Below, piece after piece: positions 26,443 through 34,106 of a stretch of DNA of 34,814 nucleotides; within the stretch, counting starts at the first letter, position 1; each line of letters opens with the position of its first letter. Source of the DNA: Candidatus Methylobacter titanis (lineage in GTDB: Bacteria > Pseudomonadota > Gammaproteobacteria > Methylococcales > Methylomonadaceae); contig JAQSDX010000039.1 in assembly GCA_029946125.1 (NCBI GenBank), forward strand, positions 1-34,814. The letters run 5' to 3'. Both the position numbers and the translations under genes were made by a program. The notes beneath the pieces were generated by a model that saw only the letters and a program-made list of their open reading frames with translations, had not been told where the DNA came from and did not search any database.

Positions 26443-29400
26443 ATGATGGTCACTTTTGTTTCTCAATGTGAAAAAAATGCACTAACTAAAACCCGCCGCA
26501 TCTTGGATGCCTTTGCTAATCGTATTGGTGATAATACCTGGCAAACACTGATTACCAACGACGGCTTGAATGCGGTTAAAAAACTGCTGCGCAAAACGGC
26601 CTCAAAAAATACTGCAGTCTCTTGTCATTGGTTACGCAGTCGCAGTCGTAGCGATCTGGTCTGGATAGTCGGTAATCGCAAAAAATTCAATCCGCAGGGT
26701 ATCGTACCTGTCAACACCACTCGTAAGACCATCATTAACAGCCAATGGGAAAACGACTGGCACTTGCTACCGTTGATTAAAGCCTTAACGGCATTAGCGG
26801 CGTTGTTTCATGATTGGGGTAAAGCCTCACAGTGCTTTCAAGCCAAATTACAACCTAAAAAATCAGCCAAAATAATCGGTGATCCATTGCGTCATGAATG
26901 GGTGTCTTGTTTATTGCTTCATGCTTTTGTCAATAGTGAGGACGATGAGCAATGGTTATCTCGGTTGGCGGCAGGGGAATTCGATCAGCAGCAACTAACC
27001 GAACAAGTTGCCAAAAACCGTCCTGAACCTTTGCAAGGTCTACCGAAGATTGCCGGTTTAATTGCCTGGTTGGTGTTGACGCATCACCGCTTACCCTTAC
27101 CTGCAAATGGTTCAAATAATTTCAATCGCCTTAAAGGTTGGTCCGACGCCCCTGACTTTGCAGAATTACTCAGTATGATCAACGCTGATTTTGGTTACGC
27201 CAATCAAAGTACCCCAGCACAAATTAAAACCTGCCTGATTTTCCCAAAAGGTTTGCCCAACCAATCAGTGCAGTGGTTAAAACAAGCTAAAAAATGGGCA
27301 GTGAAATTACAGGCGGGTATGCCGCTACTGGAACACGCCATCAAGAACGGCAGTTACCGGCTGATTTTGCATCATGCCCGCCTGAGTTTGATGCTGGGTG
27401 ATCATCATTATTCTTCGCAAGACGCCGATAAAAATTGGCGTAACGGCCTGAAGCTGTTTGCCAATACCGATAATTCAGGCAATCTAAAACAGGTATTGGA
27501 TGAGCATTTGATCGGCGTTGCTAGATATGCACTGATTAACGCTCATTCATTGCCCGCTTTTGAAAGTGAACAACCGCGTATTTACGACGTAAAAAAACTG
27601 AAGAAAAAAAGTACCCACAAAAATTTTCGCTGGCAAGACACCGCTGTTCAAAAAATCAAAGCGTGGAAAGTGGTGGAGAGTTTATCTGATCCTCGCTATG
27701 GCTTTTTTGCCGTCAATATGGCCAGTACCGGGTGCGGAAAGACCTTGGCCAATGCCAAAATCATGCAAGCTTTATCCAAGGATGGCGACAGCTTGCGTTA
27801 CTCGCTGGCGTTGGGTTTACGTACGTTAACCTTGCAAACGGGCAAAGAATATAAACAGCGTATCGGTTTAAATGAAACAGAATTAGCGGTGATGATAGGT
27901 TCACGCGCTGTGCAGGAATTGTTTCAGCAAAACCAACAAGTGCAAGCCGCAGACGACAATAACGCAGCGACAGGGTCAGAATCGACAGAGGAATTATGGG
28001 ACGATAACGATATTGACTTTGATCTCCCTGAAAACGCATCCAGTGTGTTAGATACCTTATGGACCGATAGAAGCGGGAAGATCGATAAACGAAAACAGAA
28101 ATTCTTATACGCCCCGGTGTTAGCTTGCACTATTGACCATCTAATGGCGGCTACCGAAACCAAGCGCGGCGGACGTTATATTCTGCCAAGCTTACGGTTG
28201 ATGTCCGCAGATTTAGTCATTGATGAAATCGATGACTTTGATGGTCCCGACCTGATTGCCATCGGCCGTCTCATTCATTTAGCCGGTATGCTGGGGCGTA
28301 AAGTGATGATTTCCTCGGCGACCATTCCACCTAATTTAGCCGAAGGTTATTTCAACGCTTACCAGGAAGGCTGGCGGTTGTTTGCTCAAACTCGTGATGT
28401 TAAAAATCAAATCGGCTGCGCCTGGATTGATGAGTTTACTACGCAAATTAACACCATAAAGGCCATGGGCATCAGCGACAGTCGACAGACTTACCAAAAA
28501 ACGCATCAACAGTTTATTACCAAACGCTGTAAGCAACTACAAACACAAGTTGCCAAACGCATTGCCGAAATCGTCACTTGTACGCAACAAGACAGCGAAC
28601 AAGATTATTTTGCTACCCTACAGCAAGCTGTCATCAGCCAGCATCAGCGTCATGCGCAACCCGACGAACAGAGTGGTAAACAAGTATCGTTCGGCGTGGT
28701 GCGCATAGCCAACATATCGCCCTGCATTCTGCTGACTCAGTATTTAGCCGAGGCTCAATGGCCGGACACTATCGATATTCGCGTCATGGCGTATCACAGT
28801 CAGCAAGTATTATTGCTACGCAGCGAGCAAGAAAAACATCTTGATACGGTACTTAAACGCAAAGATCCCCAAGCCGTATTTAACAATCCACTGATACGCC
28901 AGCATCTGCATGACAGCCCTGCTGATAACATGATTTTTATACTGGTCGCCACGCCTGTAGAAGAAGTCGGTCGGGACCATGATTTTGATTGGGCAGTCGT
29001 CGAACCATCCTCTTATCGTTCCATTATTCAGTTAGGGGGTAGAGTATTAAGGCATCGTGACATTACCCCAAAAACCGCCAACATGGCGTTAATGCAGTTC
29101 AACTTAAAAGCCCTGAAAAAACAGGATTTAGCCTACTGCCGTCCTGGTTATGAAAGCGAACAGCTGCGCTTAAGCAGTCATGACCTAACAGAACTGATTC
29201 CCAGCGTACAATTGGCAAGTATCAATGCCGTGCCGCGCATACAGCACAATCCCACGCCAATACCTGATAAAAACCTGGCGGATTTGGAACAAGTCAGTAT
29301 TCAACGCTTATTAACCGCCTATGACAGCAAAGGCCCGCAAGCCTTGCAAGGTTGGCTAAGCGAATGCTGGTGGCTGACTGCGTTGCCACAACGCTTAAGC

Positions 29401-29739
29401 CCATTTCGTCAACAAAACGGTCAGCAAAACCTTTATCTCATACCGGGTGAGAAGAACGATTGGCTGTTAGTTGAGAAAACGCCCAAAGGCGGCACAAACC
29501 CGATAGAAGTGTCGTACAAAATAAAACATGACCATAACTTGCCCGCGTGGCATAAAAAATTGTGGCTGTATCGTGATTACGGTGCATTGTTGGAGCAGCA
29601 AGTTGAGCGCAGCGGCTTATCCTTATCTCACGCCGCGTTGCGTTACGGGGAAATCAACGTACCTGTGTATGGAGACGATTTGCTAACCGGTTCAGGCTTT
29701 GACTATTCCGACCAGTTAGGACTGTGTAAAAAGACCTAA
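26443..29739 (+). CDS. cas3: Type I-F Cas2-3 fusion: helicase-nuclease
   Basis: Effector nuclease-helicase recruited by the Csy complex, fused to Cas2 for adaptation. Order in the 1098-aa protein: Cas2-like domain (1 to about 95, with HWLRSRSRSDLVWIVGN), HD nuclease (His123-Asp124 in LFHDWGKAS), superfamily 2 helicase with Walker A STGCGKT (428-434) and DEID box (594-597), then the C-terminal domain. Length is normal for I-F. A second ATG follows the first at once. The end is separated from the next cas gene, csy1, by 1.2 kb that holds a toxin-antitoxin operon and a mini-CRISPR, an unusual break in the I-F gene order. Confidence 0.97.
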   Translation: MMVTFVSQCEKNALTKTRRILDAFANRIGDNTWQTLITNDGLNAVKKLLRKTASKNTAVSCHWLRSRSRSDLVWIVGNRKKFNPQGIVPVNTTRKTIINSQWENDWHLLPLIKALTALAALFHDWGKASQCFQAKLQPKKSAKIIGDPLRHEWVSCLLLHAFVNSEDDEQWLSRLAAGEFDQQQLTEQVAKNRPEPLQGLPKIAGLIAWLVLTHHRLPLPANGSNNFNRLKGWSDAPDFAELLSMINADFGYANQSTPAQIKTCLIFPKGLPNQSVQWLKQAKKWAVKLQAGMPLLEHAIKNGSYRLILHHARLSLMLGDHHYSSQDADKNWRNGLKLFANTDNSGNLKQVLDEHLIGVARYALINAHSLPAFESEQPRIYDVKKLKKKSTHKNFRWQDTAVQKIKAWKVVESLSDPRYGFFAVNMASTGCGKTLANAKIMQALSKDGDSLRYSLALGLRTLTLQTGKEYKQRIGLNETELAVMIGSRAVQELFQQNQQVQAADDNNAATGSESTEELWDDNDIDFDLPENASSVLDTLWTDRSGKIDKRKQKFLYAPVLACTIDHLMAATETKRGGRYILPSLRLMSADLVIDEIDDFDGPDLIAIGRLIHLAGMLGRKVMISSATIPPNLAEGYFNAYQEGWRLFAQTRDVKNQIGCAWIDEFTTQINTIKAMGISDSRQTYQKTHQQFITKRCKQLQTQVAKRIAEIVTCTQQDSEQDYFATLQQAVISQHQRHAQPDEQSGKQVSFGVVRIANISPCILLTQYLAEAQWPDTIDIRVMAYHSQQVLLLRSEQEKHLDTVLKRKDPQAVFNNPLIRQHLHDSPADNMIFILVATPVEEVGRDHDFDWAVVEPSSYRSIIQLGGRVLRHRDITPKTANMALMQFNLKALKKQDLAYCRPGYESEQLRLSSHDLTELIPSVQLASINAVPRIQHNPTPIPDKNLADLEQVSIQRLLTAYDSKGPQALQGWLSECWWLTALPQRLSPFRQQNGQQNLYLIPGEKNDWLLVEKTPKGGTNPIEVSYKIKHDHNLPAWHKKLWLYRDYGALLEQQVERSGLSLSHAALRYGEINVPVYGDDLLTGSGFDYSDQLGLCKKT

Positions 29740-29769
29740 GGCAAGACGCAAAAATAAACCGCTACTTTT

Positions 29770-29846
29770 GTAGGATGTGCTGAACGGCAGTGAAGCGCAT
29801 CATTCGTGATTGAGCGATGCGCTTCACTGCGTTCAGCACATCCTAC
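29770..29846. repeat. Long inverted repeat between cas2-3 and the toxin gene
   Basis: Arms at 29770-29801 and 29816-29846 are complementary over 31 bp with one extra G in the left arm, leaving a 14-nt loop. It lies between two convergent genes and could act as a bidirectional stop for transcription. It resembles dispersed palindromic repeats of proteobacterial genomes, but no second copy is in this window. Confidence 0.85.
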
Positions 29847-29881
29847 GGAGGTATTTTATTTATTGCGAGTTACCTAAACAA

Positions 29882-30367
29882 TTACAGCAAGCTTTTCATC
29901 GCTGAAAAAGGCAGAACCAAACGATTCTTGCTGGCTGACAGCGGCTTGAAGCCAAACTTTTGATAAAAACCAGCCGCTTTTTCATCTTTGGCATCGACTA
30001 TCATGCCTAACGTGCCGATTTTTTCGGCGGCTTCTGTGGTGATGCTGAACGCATGAAAAATCAGGGCATCGCCATAACCGTGGCCTTGATAAGACAAATC
30101 GACCGCCAAACGGCCTAATAACAAAAAAGGTGCATCAGAGTAACCGCCTAATTTGGCGTTATCAGGCAGCTGATCGGTAGGCACAGAATGAGCGCAGATC
30201 GAATAATAACCGATAATCTGTTGCTGTTCCGCCAACACATAAACCCGCGTTAAACCGCGTTTCTGATCCTGATTAGCAAATTGTTGCAGATACAAATTGA
30301 GCGCAACCACTCCACAATCAAAGCTTTTTCGCTGATGTTTTTTGGGGTCTAAACGCTCAAATTTCAT
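29882..30367 (-). CDS. GNAT-family toxin (TacT/AtaT-like)
   Basis: Acetyltransferase of the toxin group that blocks translation by acetylating the amino acid on charged tRNA. The 161-aa protein has the acetyl-CoA loop QGHGYG (94-99) after LLLGRLAVD, and the likely catalytic Tyr135 in FYQKFGF. The N-terminal FDCGVVALNLYLQQFANQD is the standard signature of the DUF1778-paired toxins. Its ATG lies inside the end of the antitoxin gene (11-nt overlap), ensuring coupled synthesis. Converges on cas2-3. The specific tRNA target cannot be told from sequence. Confidence 0.92.
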   Translation of the reverse strand: MKFERLDPKKHQRKSFDCGVVALNLYLQQFANQDQKRGLTRVYVLAEQQQIIGYYSICAHSVPTDQLPDNAKLGGYSDAPFLLLGRLAVDLSYQGHGYGDALIFHAFSITTEAAEKIGTLGMIVDAKDEKAAGFYQKFGFKPLSASKNRLVLPFSAMKSLL

Positions 30368-30650
30368 TATCAGCGATTATCTTTTGATAAGTTATCGCGG
30401 CTTTTTTCATACGTTCAGTGGGTTCAGTGGGGTTATCGAGCATAGAGAAAAATAGTTGCCAATCATCGGGATTAAAGCGGGTTTTTTCATGTTCTGAAAT
30501 AATCGCCGCTGCTTTTTCCCGAATGCTTAGTCGAATAAATTTACTTCTATCCAGTTCAACATAGCTTCTGGCTTGTTCAAGTAATTGCAATGTCACCGCA
30601 TCCATGCGAATTTTCAGGACATCTTGTTGTTTGTTTGTTTCGATAGACAT
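30357..30650 (-). CDS. DUF1778 antitoxin (TacA-like, ribbon-helix-helix)
   Basis: Partner of the GNAT toxin. The frame is open to 30689, but the ATG at 30650, with GGAG upstream, gives the expected 97-aa protein. The N-terminal LKIRMDAVTLQLLEQARSYV is the ribbon-helix-helix DNA-binding part, followed by FIRLSIREKA. The C-terminal half (FNPDDWQLFFSMLDNP) is the segment that wraps the toxin in this family. The pair is expected to repress its own promoter, which has several GTGG-type half sites overlapping the -10 box. Confidence 0.92.
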   Translation of the reverse strand: MSIETNKQQDVLKIRMDAVTLQLLEQARSYVELDRSKFIRLSIREKAAAIISEHEKTRFNPDDWQLFFSMLDNPTEPTERMKKAAITYQKIIADNEI

Positions 30651-30658
30651 AAACCACT

Positions 30659-30689
30659 CCACTTTTGATAGTGGGGATATTGTACCCAC
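30659..30689 (-). promoter_or_regulatory. Toxin-antitoxin promoter and operator palindromes
   Basis: On the minus strand a -10 TACAAT (30679-30684) sits between the arms of GTGGG...CCCAC (30671-30689). A second inverted repeat, CCACT...AGTGG (30659-30674), overlaps it, and a further GTGGG occurs at 30715-30719. Repeated half-sites over a promoter are typical of ribbon-helix-helix autoregulation. The -35 is not obvious. Confidence 0.55.
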
Positions 30690-30727
30690 GAATAAGCAAA
30701 AAATCGCCTATTTTGTGGGCACATTAG

Positions 30728-30808
30728 TGAATAAGCTACCTGTGCGGCAGTGAACTAAAAAATACAACATTAGTAAAACATTTCTAAGCTGCCATTTCGG
30801 CAGTAATG
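30728..30808 (-). CRISPR. Two-repeat degenerate type I-F mini-CRISPR (CreR/CreA-like RNA gene)
   Basis: Read on the minus strand: repeat 1 (30808-30781), a 25-nt spacer (30780-30756), repeat 2 (30755-30728). Against the known type I-F repeat, they match at about 22 and 23 of 28 positions. Repeat 1 keeps the Csy4 stem CTGCC-GAAAT-GGCAG and the exact 5' handle CTTAGAAA; repeat 2 keeps GTTCACTGCC and the stem (with one G-U pair) but its handle has decayed to CTTATTCA. Csy4 cleavage would give a 53-nt RNA (30788-30736). The spacer is seven nt shorter than normal. Its target is the csy1 promoter region. The promoter of the RNA is unclear; a TATAGACTAT at 30820-30811 is a candidate -10 region. Confidence 0.87.
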
Positions 30809-30828
30809 TAATAGTCTATAGAGTATTT

Positions 30829-30855
30829 TCTTAAAAACAACTTTAATTAAACAGG
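30829..30855 (-). promoter_or_regulatory. Predicted Csy-complex operator: protospacer plus CC PAM for the mini-CRISPR spacer
   Basis: On the minus strand a CC PAM (30855-30854) is followed by a 25-nt site (30853-30829). It matches the mini-CRISPR spacer at positions 1-5, 7, 9-11, 13-17, 19-21 and 25. Mismatches are 6, 8, 12, 18 and 22-24; of these 6, 12, 18 and 24 are the positions that do not pair in type I complexes. The site adjoins the -35 box of csy1 and covers the region expected to drive the mini-CRISPR. Confidence 0.82.
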
Positions 30856-30884
30856 TTGATTAAAAACATAGCTTACATTACACT
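30856..30884 (+). promoter_or_regulatory. Predicted promoter of the csy1-csy4 operon
   Basis: -35 TTGATT (30856-30861), 17-nt spacing, -10 TACACT (30879-30884). Transcription would start near 30891, giving a leader of about 26 nt before the csy1 ATG with ribosome binding site AGGA at 30907-30910. The PAM of the predicted Csy operator touches the -35 box. Confidence 0.6.
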
Positions 30885-30916
30885 CCATCTCGCCCCTTTA
30901 TAAAACAGGAAGTGCC

Positions 30917-32167
30917 ATGTTAGACCCCGCCATCGCGACATTTTTAGCCGAACGCCAAGCCACTTGGCTAAAAGACAAACTCAAACCGTGTAAAACAGAA
31001 GCTGAGCAGCAGGACGTTGAAAGTACAGCCAAGGAAAAGTTTTCGTTAGCAAACTGGCTACCTGATGCCGCCAAACGCGCCGGACAATTAGCCATGGTTA
31101 GCCACCCCGGAAAATTTACACACCCCAGCACCAAAACCAGCGCCATTATCGCCAAATGCCAACCAAAACCTGACGGTTTCTTACGCACGGGTAACGCCCA
31201 CGCTGATTTTGATGTCTTTGGAAATGCCGCCGCACTGGATGTGTATAAATTCCTGTCGTTAGAATTAACCAATGGGCAAAGCGTGTTAGCCCATCTTGAA
31301 CAAGATAGCGAAACGATTAAAGCGCAATTTACCTTACCCAATATTCTATTCACTGAATTACAACAAGACTTATTAGCCATCAAGCAAGCTTCCTGCACCG
31401 TTAAAACCTCTGAAAAAATCAAACAAGTGTATTTTCCAGTTGATGACGATTATCACCTGCTATCAATACTCACCCCGTCTGGCTTGATGTTCAAACTAAA
31501 ACAACGCATTAACGAATTCCGTTTTTCCGAAGCCGCAAAACAAGCCCGCAAAGATCGCCACGATCAAAAATACAGCGAACTAGGCTTTGACGATATTTAC
31601 GGTCTCACTGTTATCGGCTTCGGTGGCACAAAACCACAAAACATTAGCGTACTGAATAATCAAAACGGTGGTACAGCTTATTTGTTGCCATCAATGCCGC
31701 CACCGTTAAAACCGCGTGGTCTACAAATCCCCAAAAACGATTTTTTTAACAATAGTCTGTACTACAAAAACTACCAAGATAGCTTTAAATCTTTACATAA
31801 GCTCCTAGTGACTGAGCACAACAATCTCAACATCCGCGAAGGACGTGACAAATGGCTGGTCTCTATCATCGAACAAGCCTTGAATGACCAAATTATTGAA
31901 AAACTCTGGCAACTGCGTCAACTGGACACGGGTTGGTCAGCAAACACCGCATTAGAACAACATCAAAAAATCTGGCTGGATAATACTAATGCCGAACAAC
32001 GCGAAGCTGAGGATGATTGGTTGAACAAAGTCGTCGCCGATTTTGCCCGATGGATCGTTTACGCTTACATAAAAATTATAGGTAAAGAAAAAGCCATCCT
32101 GTTGGGTGACGACGAATTGAACCATATCAAACAACTGATTGCAGCCTATCAGGAGGACTTACGATGA
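30917..32167 (+). CDS. csy1: Type I-F Csy1 (Cas8f), large subunit
   Basis: Large subunit of the type I-F crRNA-guided surveillance (Csy) complex; it recognises the CC/GG PAM and contacts the crRNA 5' handle together with Csy2. The 416-aa protein has the family start (FLAERQATWLKDKLK), the motif ATFSHPGKFTHP-like stretch seen here as MVSHPGKFTHPSTK near 60-73, and FGNAAALDVYKFLSL. Length is in the usual range (about 430). First gene of the effector operon; its stop overlaps the csy2 start by four nt. Its promoter is the predicted target of the mini-CRISPR RNA. Confidence 0.96.
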   Translation: MLDPAIATFLAERQATWLKDKLKPCKTEAEQQDVESTAKEKFSLANWLPDAAKRAGQLAMVSHPGKFTHPSTKTSAIIAKCQPKPDGFLRTGNAHADFDVFGNAAALDVYKFLSLELTNGQSVLAHLEQDSETIKAQFTLPNILFTELQQDLLAIKQASCTVKTSEKIKQVYFPVDDDYHLLSILTPSGLMFKLKQRINEFRFSEAAKQARKDRHDQKYSELGFDDIYGLTVIGFGGTKPQNISVLNNQNGGTAYLLPSMPPPLKPRGLQIPKNDFFNNSLYYKNYQDSFKSLHKLLVTEHNNLNIREGRDKWLVSIIEQALNDQIIEKLWQLRQLDTGWSANTALEQHQKIWLDNTNAEQREAEDDWLNKVVADFARWIVYAYIKIIGKEKAILLGDDELNHIKQLIAAYQEDLR

Positions 32168-33042
32168 GATGCATCCTGTTGTTGCCCAAGTTGGAAATTC
32201 ACAACGCCAATGCCTTATCCAGTCCGTATACCATTGGTTTTCCTGCCATGACTGCCTGGCTAGGCGCAGTTCATGCACTCCAACGGCGGCTTAATCAAGC
32301 CGGTCATCCAGAACTGCGCTTTACCCGTGCAGGTGTCGTTTGTCATGACATTAAACTGCATACTCACCAAGGTCGGGGCGATTATGTACAGTCAATCATC
32401 GGCACGGGCAATCCATTGGATAAAAACGGCGGTCGACCTTCGTTTATTGAAGAAGCCCGTTGCGATCTCACCGTCTCTTTGCTGATTGAATATGACAGTT
32501 TAGCGCGTAGCGTCACCGCCGATGGCTACATTAAAGCAGTAGAAAAGCAACTACACCTTATCAAATGGGCGAGTGGCGACTTAGTGCATTACGCCGAACC
32601 GCAACTTAAAGCCATAGACGATGCAAAATCCCTGCGACAACTGACTCGGCAACTCATGCCCAGTTATACCCTCATTGAACGTCGCGACTTGATGACCGAA
32701 GCCATGCAAGACGGTCAAGATGCCATCGATGCCCTGCTCGACTATCTAACAGTACAACACCGCAGCCAACTAAATGACGACAACATCGAATGGACGGCAA
32801 ACCGAAAAACCAAAGGCTGGCTGGTGCCAATAGCCAACGGCTTTCAGGGTATTAGTGAACTGGGCATAGCCGAAAACCAGCGTGACCCCGACACCCTGCA
32901 CCGTTTTGCCGAAAGTCTGGTGACGCTAGGCGAATTTATCATGCCCTACCGCGTTAAACACCTGGACGAACTGCTATGGCACAGCCACTACAATGCAGAC
33001 AACAATCTTTATCTCATTCAACAAAACCCACGTAACGCTTAA
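32164..33042 (+). CDS. csy2: Type I-F Csy2 (Cas5f)
   Basis: Cas5-like subunit that caps the crRNA 5' end and forms a dimer with Csy1. The 292-aa protein begins LLLPKLEIHNANALSSPYTI, the Csy2 signature with GFPAMTAWLGAVHAL after it. Somewhat shorter than the Pseudomonas protein (about 327). The start ATG overlaps the csy1 stop codon, so the two are translated in a coupled way. csy3 starts 14 nt downstream. Confidence 0.96.
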   Translation: MRCILLLPKLEIHNANALSSPYTIGFPAMTAWLGAVHALQRRLNQAGHPELRFTRAGVVCHDIKLHTHQGRGDYVQSIIGTGNPLDKNGGRPSFIEEARCDLTVSLLIEYDSLARSVTADGYIKAVEKQLHLIKWASGDLVHYAEPQLKAIDDAKSLRQLTRQLMPSYTLIERRDLMTEAMQDGQDAIDALLDYLTVQHRSQLNDDNIEWTANRKTKGWLVPIANGFQGISELGIAENQRDPDTLHRFAESLVTLGEFIMPYRVKHLDELLWHSHYNADNNLYLIQQNPRNA

Positions 33043-33056
33043 TAAGGAATACCCTG

Positions 33057-34103
33057 ATGGCTACAAAAGATACAATTAAACCCGCTTCCGTACTTGCCTT
33101 TGAAAAAAAACTCGTCCCTTCCGATGGCCGTTTTTACGGCACAACGTGGGAGCAAAGAACCCAAGCCGCCACACCACTCAAACTCCAGGAAAAATCGGTG
33201 CGCGGCACTATTTCCAACCGACTTAAAAAAGCCCTGCAAGACGATCCCGCGAAACTGGATGCCGAAGTCGATAAACCGAATTTGCAAACCGTCGATAGTT
33301 GCGCCTTAGGCAGCGAGCAAGACACCCTAAAACTCAGCTTTACCTTAAAAATCCTTAGCGGCGTGGAAACTCCTTCCGCCTGCAACAGCGTTGAATTTAA
33401 CGCTAGCTACGCGCAAGCAGCTAAAACCTACATCGAAACCGAAGGCTTTACCGAACTCGCCCACCGCTACGCCACCAATATCGCCAACGCCCGCTTTTTA
33501 TGGCGCAATCGAGTCGGAGCAGATCGAATAGAAGTCGTCGTTAACGTGCTCAATCAGGATGATGAGTCAAGCTGGATCTTTGATGCCAAAGATAAAACAA
33601 TCGGCATTAAAAATTTTACTAACACCCATCCCGACATAACCGCCCTAGCCGTAAAAATCGCTGATGCGCTATCGGGGAAACGCGAATTTTTACTCTTGGA
33701 AATCAATGCCTATGCCCAAGTAGGCAGCGCTCAAGATGTTTATCCCAGTGAAGAATTGGTGTTAGATAAGGGCAATAGTAAATCTAAAAAAAGCAAAATC
33801 CTCTACCATATCGACAGCATTGCCAGCATGCACTCGCAAAAAATAGGCAACGCCCTACGCACCATCGACACCTGGTATCCGCAACCCGAAGCAGACGACA
33901 GCATCGGTCCTATTGCTATCGAAGTCTATGGAGCGGTTACCAATCTTGGCAAAGCCTACCGCAGCCCCAAAGACAAAGCCGATTTTTACACCCTGTTTGA
34001 TAAATTTGCCCGTGGCGAGATCCTGGCGAAAAAACAAGACGAGCATTACGTCATGGCGGTATTGGTACGTGGCGGCGTGTTTGGTGAAAGTGGAAAGGAT
34101 TAA
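33057..34103 (+). CDS. csy3: Type I-F Csy3 (Cas7f), backbone subunit
   Basis: RNA-binding backbone subunit, present in six copies on a normal 32-nt spacer crRNA; its thumbs kink the crRNA so that each sixth base is flipped out of pairing with DNA. The 348-aa protein has the family N-terminus KPASVLAFEKKLVPSDGRFY and the conserved SVRGTISNRLK and ARFLWRNRVGAD segments, and a complete C-terminus. Lies 14 nt after csy2 and three nt before csy4. The flipped-base rule it imposes fits the mismatch pattern of the mini-CRISPR target. Confidence 0.97.
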   Translation: MATKDTIKPASVLAFEKKLVPSDGRFYGTTWEQRTQAATPLKLQEKSVRGTISNRLKKALQDDPAKLDAEVDKPNLQTVDSCALGSEQDTLKLSFTLKILSGVETPSACNSVEFNASYAQAAKTYIETEGFTELAHRYATNIANARFLWRNRVGADRIEVVVNVLNQDDESSWIFDAKDKTIGIKNFTNTHPDITALAVKIADALSGKREFLLLEINAYAQVGSAQDVYPSEELVLDKGNSKSKKSKILYHIDSIASMHSQKIGNALRTIDTWYPQPEADDSIGPIAIEVYGAVTNLGKAYRSPKDKADFYTLFDKFARGEILAKKQDEHYVMAVLVRGGVFGESGKD

Positions 34104-34106
34104 GTC

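Noticed and set aside
29770-29846. TTCACTGCCGTT on the minus strand resembles the first half of a type I-F repeat
   Set aside because: It is part of one arm of a long inverted repeat; the second half of the CRISPR repeat (GGCAG stem arm and CTTAGAAA handle) is absent.
30650-30730. Possible targeting of the toxin-antitoxin promoter by the mini-CRISPR spacer
   Set aside because: I checked the CC sites on both strands by eye and found none followed by a convincing seed match. The best, near 30709, fails at positions 2 and 7-9.
30721-30776. ACATTAGT occurs both in the spacer and just beyond repeat 2, suggesting a second spacer relic
   Set aside because: The match is short, lacks a CC PAM at the right distance and is not followed by a third repeat.
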